DNA from: Curtobacterium flaccumfaciens
GTDB lineage: Bacteria; Actinomycetota; Actinomycetes; Actinomycetales; Microbacteriaceae
DNA length: 64,000 nt
Direction: 5' to 3'
Assembly: GCF_013359815.1 (NCBI RefSeq)
Contig: NZ_JABMCF010000030.1
Coordinates: forward strand, 1 to 64,000
In this document: in pieces, positions 59,288 to 64,000 of the stretch
Layout of the letters: every line of letters starts with the position of its first letter
Numbering within the stretch: the stretch's first letter is position 1
Position numbers and translations under genes: made by a program
The notes under the pieces: model-generated
What the model was told of the DNA's origin: nothing
The model's database searches: none
The model's input: the letters and a program-made list of their open reading frames with translations, nothing else

Positions 59288-60301
59288 GTGACGACGACCA
59301 CGCGGCCGCCGCAGCGCACCCGGAGCCTCACCGGCCCCGGCCTGGTGCTGCTCGCCGTCGTCGTCCTGCTGGGCATCCGGCTGTTCTCCCCGAGCATCGG
59401 GTCGACCGGGCTGCCGGACGTCGTGCAGGACTTCCTCACACTGGCGATCAGCGTCGTCGTCGAGTCCCTGCCGTTCGTGGTGCTCGGCATCGTGCTGTCG
59501 ATCGTCGTCGAGGTCTGGGTGCCGGTCGGCGCGCTCGAGAAGGTCCTGCCGCAGAACGCCTTCGGCCGTCGCGCCGTGATCTCCCTGATCGGCATGCTCT
59601 TCCCGGTGTGCGAGTGCGGCAACGTGCCCCTCGCCCGCGGCCTGATGATGCGTGGGTTCACGCCGGCCGAGGCCGTCACGTTCCTCGTCGCGGCCCCGAT
59701 CCTCAACCCGCTCGTCATCATCAGCACCGCGCAGGCGTTCGGTTGGTCCGGGTGGATCCTGCCGGTGCGCATCGTCGGCGGGTTCGTCATCGCGAACCTC
59801 GTCGGCTGGATCGTCGCCGCGCACCGCCGTCCGGCCGACCTGCTGCTCCCCGCCTTCGAGGCCCGGTGCCGTGCGGCCGTCGGAGCGCCCCGCGGCCTGC
59901 ACCGCTGGCGGCAGAGCGCCGCGCAGTTCGGCGGCGAGACGGCGACGATGATGCCGGCACTGTTCGTCGGTGCCGGCCTCGCCGCGGCGATCCAGGTCGC
60001 CGTGCCCCGATCGACCCTGGTGGCCGTCGGCTCGAACCCGGTGCTGTCCGTCGCGGCGATGATGCTGCTGGCGATGACGGTGTCGCTCTGCTCGAACGTC
60101 GACGCCTTCTTCGCGCTGTCCTTCGCGTCGACGTTCCTGCCCGGGTCGATCACGGCCTTCCTGATCATCGGGCCGATCATCGACGTCAAGATGATCGCCC
60201 TGCTGCGCACGACGTTCCGGGTCCGCTTCCTGGTGCTGCTGTCCGTCGTGTGCGTCCTGTTCGCCGGAGCCGTCGGGTTGGTGATGAATGTCCTCGTCTG
60301 A
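59288..60301 (+). CDS. permease of the DUF318 (YcgR/ArsP-like) family
   Basis: The 337-aa membrane protein has about eight helices and the family motifs MLFPVCECGNVPLARGLMMRGF (Cys pair at about residues 109-111) and AAPILNPLVIISTAQAFGW. It ends AFLIIGPIIDVKMIALL. The CEC motif and TxxxxxAAPILNP placement are conserved in DUF318 permeases, some of which export trivalent organoarsenicals. Here the neighbour is a TIGR03943 protein, the usual partner of the non-arsenic branch. The substrate is unknown. The stop overlaps the next gene by 14 bases. Confidence 0.85.
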   Translation: MTTTTRPPQRTRSLTGPGLVLLAVVVLLGIRLFSPSIGSTGLPDVVQDFLTLAISVVVESLPFVVLGIVLSIVVEVWVPVGALEKVLPQNAFGRRAVISLIGMLFPVCECGNVPLARGLMMRGFTPAEAVTFLVAAPILNPLVIISTAQAFGWSGWILPVRIVGGFVIANLVGWIVAAHRRPADLLLPAFEARCRAAVGAPRGLHRWRQSAAQFGGETATMMPALFVGAGLAAAIQVAVPRSTLVAVGSNPVLSVAAMMLLAMTVSLCSNVDAFFALSFASTFLPGSITAFLIIGPIIDVKMIALLRTTFRVRFLVLLSVVCVLFAGAVGLVMNVLV

Positions 60302-61109
60302 TGCACGCAGCAACGCGGCCGCGTACCTGGGTCTCGGGTCGGTGCTGGCCGCCGCCCTCTGCACGCTGTGGCTCGCGCTGGTCGGGCACCTCGACCTGTA
60401 CATCAACCCGCGCTACTCGGTGTTCACGGTCGTGCTCGCCGCCGTCGGGGTGCCCGCGTCGATCGCCGGACTGGTGGCCACCGCCCGCGGGTACGGCCAC
60501 ACGCACGGCGACGACGAGGACGACCTCGATCTGCACCAGCAGCAGCGGACGGGAGGCCGCCGTCGCGCCGTCCGCCTCGCCCTCGGCGGCGCCGCCGCCG
60601 TCGTCACGATCGGCGTCACCGTCGCGATGCTCGTCCTGCCGCCGACGACCCTGTCCGCCCGCACCGCCCAGCAGCGGAGCGTGGACTCCGCGACCCTGTC
60701 CAACGCCACCGGCTCGGAGTCCGCGGTGCAGCTGCTCGGCAGCGAGGGCGTCGACACCTCGGAGTACGGCGTCAAGGACTGGGCCGCGCTGATCCGGCAG
60801 ACCACGGACACCACGGCCCTGGTCGGCAAGCAGGTCGAACTGACGGGCTTCGTGGTGCCGGGCGACGACGAGTCCTTCACCCTCACCCGCTTCGTGATCA
60901 GCTGCTGCGCCGTGGACGCGCAACCGGTGGGCCTCGGTGTCGTGACCGGCGACGGCGACGGCGCCGGGACCGTCCCCGACGAGGGCCAGTGGGTCACCGT
61001 CCGCGGGGCCCTGGCCGCCAACCCGGACCAGTCCGCCGACGCCCGCATCGTCGTCAAGGCCGCGAAGATCACCGACATCGCGCAGCCCGAGGACCCGTAT
61101 GAGTTCTGA
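60288..61109 (+). CDS. TIGR03943 family membrane protein (YcgQ-like, DUF1980)
   Basis: The 273-aa protein has two N-terminal transmembrane helices and a charged His/Asp-rich loop (GHTHGDDEDDLDLHQQQ). A third helix (GAAAVVTIGVTVAMLVLPP) follows, then an extracytoplasmic OB-like domain with LTGFVVPGDDESFTLTRFVISCCAVDAQPVG. The CCAxDA motif is the family signature. It is encoded 14 bases inside the permease 3' end, the standard pairing. The His/Asp-rich loop could bind metal. Its stop overlaps the third gene by 11 bases. Confidence 0.85.
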   Translation: MSSSDARSNAAAYLGLGSVLAAALCTLWLALVGHLDLYINPRYSVFTVVLAAVGVPASIAGLVATARGYGHTHGDDEDDLDLHQQQRTGGRRRAVRLALGGAAAVVTIGVTVAMLVLPPTTLSARTAQQRSVDSATLSNATGSESAVQLLGSEGVDTSEYGVKDWAALIRQTTDTTALVGKQVELTGFVVPGDDESFTLTRFVISCCAVDAQPVGLGVVTGDGDGAGTVPDEGQWVTVRGALAANPDQSADARIVVKAAKITDIAQPEDPYEF

Positions 61110-62496
61110 GCGCCGCCCCGTCGCACACCGCTTCCACCGCCGGTACGTCGCCGTCGTGGTGGTCCTCGCCGTGGTCGCCGCGCTCGCCGCCGTCGTCGGC
61201 TCGCAGCAGGGCCCGCGGCTCCGCGACGTGTCCTACGACGCGACCGGTCTCGTCACCCGGCCGGCCCAGCGGGTGATCCTGACGGCGAACCAGGCGCTGC
61301 AGAAGGTCGCCGCCGCCGACGTCCGGGTCAGCCCGGCTGCGGCGCACACCGTGACCTCGAGCGGCAACACGATCGCGGTCGAGTTCGCCGGACCCCTGGC
61401 GTACGACCGCGAGTACACCGTGACGGTCGCGGACGTCCGGGCACCCGGGCAGCGTGCCACGTCCGACCTGACCGCGGCGATCCGCACCGGCAGCACCGAC
61501 GTGCTCGCACTCGTGCCGGGGCAGGCCGGGGCGAAGGACCGCATCGTCCGGCGCTCCCTCGACGCGGGCGGTGCCACCACGGTCTACGAGGGCACCGCGA
61601 TCTCCGAGTACGCCCGGCTCGGCCGTTCCCTGGTGGTCGTGAGCGGCACGGACGCGAGCTCGTCCGTGGACATCGTGGCGCTGAGCGGTGGCGTGCAGGA
61701 CGCCGACGCCCCCGTCGAACACCTCACCCTGCCGACCGCCGAGGGCCGTGTCACGGCGCTCCACGTCGCCGACGACGGTGCCTCGTTCGGGTTCGAGTAC
61801 GCCGACACCTCGACCGGGCAGTCCCGGAACACCGGCCTGTACGTGGTCGACATGACGGGCACCCACATGCCCACGGCGATCGCGGCGAACGGCAAGCCGA
61901 AGACGGGCGCCGTGCCGATGACGGTCGGGCAGTGGGCCTACGTCCCGCGCACCGAGAGCGCGCTGGTCCGGACGGGCAGCGACGACCTGGTGCTCGTCGA
62001 CATGAGCGGGCGTGCCGACCCGGTCCGGCTCGGCAGCGCCACCTACCTGCACGGCTTCGTCGGCACCGGCACCACGGCCGTCGTCGAGACGGGCACCGGG
62101 ATCGAGCGGCTGGACCTGACCGACGGGTCGAAGTCTGCGCTGCAGGCGCCCGCCGAGAGCACCGATGCGGCCGTCCTCGGCCGCATCGCCCAGCTGTCCG
62201 ACGACACGTACCTGCGGGTGCTGGGGGACGTGCGGTCGGACGGCACCATCGCGGCACGGATCGTGCGCGTGGACGGGGGACGGGCCTCCCGGCTGCCCGT
62301 GACGATCCCGGACGACGCGAGCGTCACCGCGGTCTGCCCGTCCCCGAACAGCCAGTTCGTCGCGGTCGCGACGAAGTCGGCGACCGGCGAGCTCGTGAGC
62401 ATCGTCGACGCGGCCTCCGGCGCGCTCGAGGCGAGCATCGACGCGGGCTCCGTCGACTGGTGCGGCGCGCTGCCGTCCGGTGACGAAGTCGGCTGA
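61099..62496 (+). CDS. secreted or membrane-anchored WD40-like beta-propeller protein
   Basis: The 465-aa protein has a basic start, one hydrophobic helix (YVAVVVVLAVVAALAAVVG) and a long beta-rich region. An Ig-like segment (about residues 45-125; EYTVTVADVRAPGQ) leads into seven or so short blades with D-G-x-S/T turns. There are only two Cys, in TAVCPSPN and VDWCGAL near the end. It overlaps the TIGR03943 gene by 11 bases, so permease, TIGR03943 protein and propeller form a three-gene unit. No family name is recognised; it may be the outer substrate-binding or scaffold part of the complex. Confidence 0.75.
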   Translation: MSSERRPVAHRFHRRYVAVVVVLAVVAALAAVVGSQQGPRLRDVSYDATGLVTRPAQRVILTANQALQKVAAADVRVSPAAAHTVTSSGNTIAVEFAGPLAYDREYTVTVADVRAPGQRATSDLTAAIRTGSTDVLALVPGQAGAKDRIVRRSLDAGGATTVYEGTAISEYARLGRSLVVVSGTDASSSVDIVALSGGVQDADAPVEHLTLPTAEGRVTALHVADDGASFGFEYADTSTGQSRNTGLYVVDMTGTHMPTAIAANGKPKTGAVPMTVGQWAYVPRTESALVRTGSDDLVLVDMSGRADPVRLGSATYLHGFVGTGTTAVVETGTGIERLDLTDGSKSALQAPAESTDAAVLGRIAQLSDDTYLRVLGDVRSDGTIAARIVRVDGGRASRLPVTIPDDASVTAVCPSPNSQFVAVATKSATGELVSIVDAASGALEASIDAGSVDWCGALPSGDEVG

Positions 62497-62513
62497 CGGC
62501 ATCGAGACGACAG

Positions 62514-62551
62514 ACGGGAGGCCCGTTGCCAGCCGGCAACGGGCCTTCCGT
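62514..62551. terminator. family-A hairpin (17-bp stem)
   Basis: ACGGGAGGCCCGTTGCC (62514-62530) pairs with GGCAACGGGCCTTCCGT (62535-62551), one mismatch, loop AGCC, between two convergent genes. Confidence 0.75.
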
Positions 62552-62568
62552 CGTTCAGGTGGTGACGA

Positions 62569-63615
62569 CTACGCCAGCGTGGCCGCGTCGATCACGAAGC
62601 GGTAGCGGACGTCCGAGGACAGCACGCGCTCGTAGGCCTCGTTGATCTGGTCGGCGCTGATGAGCTCGGTCTCCGGGAGGATCCCGTGCTCGGCGCAGAA
62701 GTCGAGCATCTCCTGGGTCTCCTGGATGCCGCCGATGGCGGAACCCGCCCAGCTGAGCCGACGCGGGATGAGCGCGAAGGCCGGCACCTCGAGCGGCTCG
62801 GACGGAGCGCCCACGTTGACGAGCGTGCCGTCGACCTTGAGCAGGCCGAGGTAGGAACCCATCGGGATCTTCGCCGAGACGGTGTTGATGATCAGCTCGA
62901 AGGAGTTCGCGAGCTTCTCGAACGTCTCCGGGTCCTTCGTCGCGTAGTGGGCCTTCGCGCCGTAGCGGAGCGAGTCCTCCTGCTTCGAGGTGGTCTGCGA
63001 CAGGACGGTGACCTCGGCGCCGAGCGCGACGGCGATCTTGACGGCCATGTGGCCGAGCCCGCCCATGCCGACGACGGCGACCTTGGTGCCGGGGCCGGCG
63101 TTCCAGTGGTGCAGCGGCGAGTAGGTGGTGATGCCGGCGCAGAGCAGCGGCGCGACCTTCTCGATGTCGAGCGACTCGGGGACACGGAGGACGAAGTCCT
63201 CGTTCACCACGACGGCCTGCGAGTAGCCGCCCTGGGTGATCGAGCCGTCGGCCGGGTCGACGCTGGCGTAGGTGCCGATGTTGCCCTTGAGGCAGTACTG
63301 CTCCTGGCCGGCGACGCAGTTCTCGCACTCGCCGCACGAGTTGACCATGCAGCCGACGCCGACGCGGTCGCCGACCTTGTGCTTGGTGACGTTCGCGCCG
63401 ACCTCGGTGACGTGGCCGACGATCTCGTGGCCGACGACCTGCGGGTACTGGATGGGGCCCCACTCACCGCGGACGGTGTGGATGTCCGAGTGGCAGATGC
63501 CGGCGTAGGCGATGTCGATCGCGACGTCGTCCGGGCCGACGTCCCGACGGGTGATGGTGGTCTTGACGAGCGGCTCGGTCGCTGACGGTGCCGCGTACGC
63601 GTTGACGGTGCGCAA
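62569..63615 (-). CDS. zinc-dependent NAD(P)-dependent alcohol dehydrogenase (YahK/AdhC-like)
   Basis: The 348-aa medium-chain dehydrogenase has the catalytic zinc site [15 protein letters not shown] (Cys41, His42 region) with [12 protein letters not shown]. The structural zinc cysteines lie in [17 protein letters not shown], and the coenzyme site is [28 protein letters not shown]. The C-terminal domain ends [17 protein letters not shown], typical of the YahK/cinnamyl-alcohol-dehydrogenase-like group that reduces aldehydes with NADPH. The start is TTG 63615 after GAGGAG, five bases away; no ATG or GTG gives a proper N-terminus. The promoter region holds a short GGTTCCG/CGGAACC hairpin. Confidence 0.9.
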   Translation of the reverse strand: MRTVNAYAAPSATEPLVKTTITRRDVGPDDVAIDIAYAGICHSDIHTVRGEWGPIQYPQVVGHEIVGHVTEVGANVTKHKVGDRVGVGCMVNSCGECENCVAGQEQYCLKGNIGTYASVDPADGSITQGGYSQAVVVNEDFVLRVPESLDIEKVAPLLCAGITTYSPLHHWNAGPGTKVAVVGMGGLGHMAVKIAVALGAEVTVLSQTTSKQEDSLRYGAKAHYATKDPETFEKLANSFELIINTVSAKIPMGSYLGLLKVDGTLVNVGAPSEPLEVPAFALIPRRLSWAGSAIGGIQETQEMLDFCAEHGILPETELISADQINEAYERVLSSDVRYRFVIDAATLA

Positions 63616-63648
63616 TGATCTCCTCGTGGGGGTGGTGCGTTGCGGGCC

Positions 63649-63665
63649 GGTTCCGGCCCGGAACC
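63649..63665. repeat. short inverted repeat upstream of the alcohol dehydrogenase gene
   Basis: GGTTCCG-GCC-CGGAACC resembles the inner part of the 20379-20442 repeat. It lies 34 bp upstream of the TTG start and could affect transcription. Confidence 0.45.
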
Positions 63666-63790
63666 AGTGTGCGCGCAGCCGCGGCCGGGTGGGAGGTACA
63701 ACCAGGACACCCCTGTGTCCGCGGACGGGCGCGTCGCGGCGGCTGCCCGGCGCGGCGGGGCGGCTGCGGTGCTCGCGTCGTTCTGCTCGC

Positions 63791-64000
63791 TCAGGCGAGC
63801 CGGGCCAACCGCTGCCCCGCGATCGTGGCGAAGCGCAGCGGGTCGGCGAGGGCGTCGTCGGGCTCGCCGGTGGTCTGCGTCGCGAGCACGGTGAGCGACG
63901 CGGCGGCCGCGTAGTCGTGGAGCGGGGCCTCGATCGCGCCGGCGACGAGCATCGAGCGGGCTCCGGGAGCGTGCGCCGCGGTCAGGTCGCGGACCACCGA
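63791..64000 (-). CDS. C-terminal part of an unidentified protein truncated by the window edge
   Basis: An open frame enters from the right edge on the minus strand and stops with TGA at 63793-63791, giving about 69 residues. The segment is Ala-rich and helical with no membrane helix ([26 protein letters not shown], then [21 protein letters not shown]). A GTG at 63997 could in principle be a start, but the frame stays open to the edge, so a longer protein is more likely. No family can be assigned. Confidence 0.5.
   Translation of the reverse strand, partial: SVVRDLTAAHAPGARSMLVAGAIEAPLHDYAAAASLTVLATQTTGEPDDALADPLRFATIAGQRLARLA

Overview
The window is GC-rich DNA (about 70% G+C by eye) with ATG, GTG and TTG starts, many 4-nt ATGA/GTGA gene overlaps and many genes whose -10 hexamer lies 6-7 nt before the start codon. 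Gene content points to a plant- or soil-associated actinobacterium of the Microbacteriaceae, plausibly Curtobacterium; the genus is inference. The content includes a DUF1992 protein, a GH15 trehalase-like enzyme, a CopD-CtaG fusion, a class E-type LAYTG sorting signal, a DasR-like regulator with a GlcNAc-type PTS, and zinc-ligand-free S14 and L33. No rRNA, tRNA, CRISPR array, insertion sequence or prophage was seen.

Layout. 1-7.6 kb: a gene end, DUF1992, GH15, a 32-aa ORF with its own hairpin ahead of rtcB, DUF1206, an SMP-30 lactonase and an alpha/beta hydrolase. 7.7-11.6 kb (minus strand): a dps-SDR-FAD reductase operon, a MarR regulator and an FMN reductase. 11.7-18 kb: GH13 glucosidase, sortase-anchored lectin/DUF11 surface protein, two membrane proteins, and an ECF sigma factor with an overlapping membrane-anchored partner. 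18-25.8 kb: a LysR/MFS divergon, a CDF transporter, a DUF4166-epimerase pair, and an EamA/LysR divergon. 25.9-31.6 kb: a secreted protein plus L,D-transpeptidase, purB with a tyrosine phosphatase and a holin-fold membrane protein, and a HisC-type aminotransferase. 31.6-35.4 kb: a 2-oxoacid dehydrogenase operon (E1 alpha, E1 beta, E2).

36.1-43.6 kb is the most unusual stretch. It has an ABC transporter whose 675-aa permease resembles bacteriocin-associated membrane proteins, a GntR/UTRA (DasR-like) regulator, and a visibly lower-GC island. The island encodes a Sec-exported 103-aa peptide with five cysteines and a GT2-family glycosyltransferase resembling glycocin S-glycosyltransferases. It is wedged between the regulator and the PTS IIA-IIB/IIC genes that the regulator probably controls. 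I propose this as a candidate glycosylated-peptide (glycocin-like) system.

43.5-54.5 kb: an ECF sigma gene and its CU044_5270-type partner, each apparently carrying a one-base frameshift; a Zur-boxed znuABC-zur operon; an esterase-like hydrolase; the rpmB-rpmG-rpsN operon behind a structured leader; an HU protein; and a CopD-CtaG/PIF1-like helicase pair. 54.8-64 kb: DUF4383, PAP2 phosphatase, luciferase-like monooxygenase, two SMR transporters with a divergent TetR gene and duplicated operators, a permease/TIGR03943/beta-propeller operon, a TTG-start alcohol dehydrogenase and a truncated gene at the edge.

Intergenic regions carry several dispersed families of long inverted repeats, the commonest built on GGAGGCCCGTG/CACGGGCCTCC. 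They sit mostly downstream of genes and probably act as terminators.
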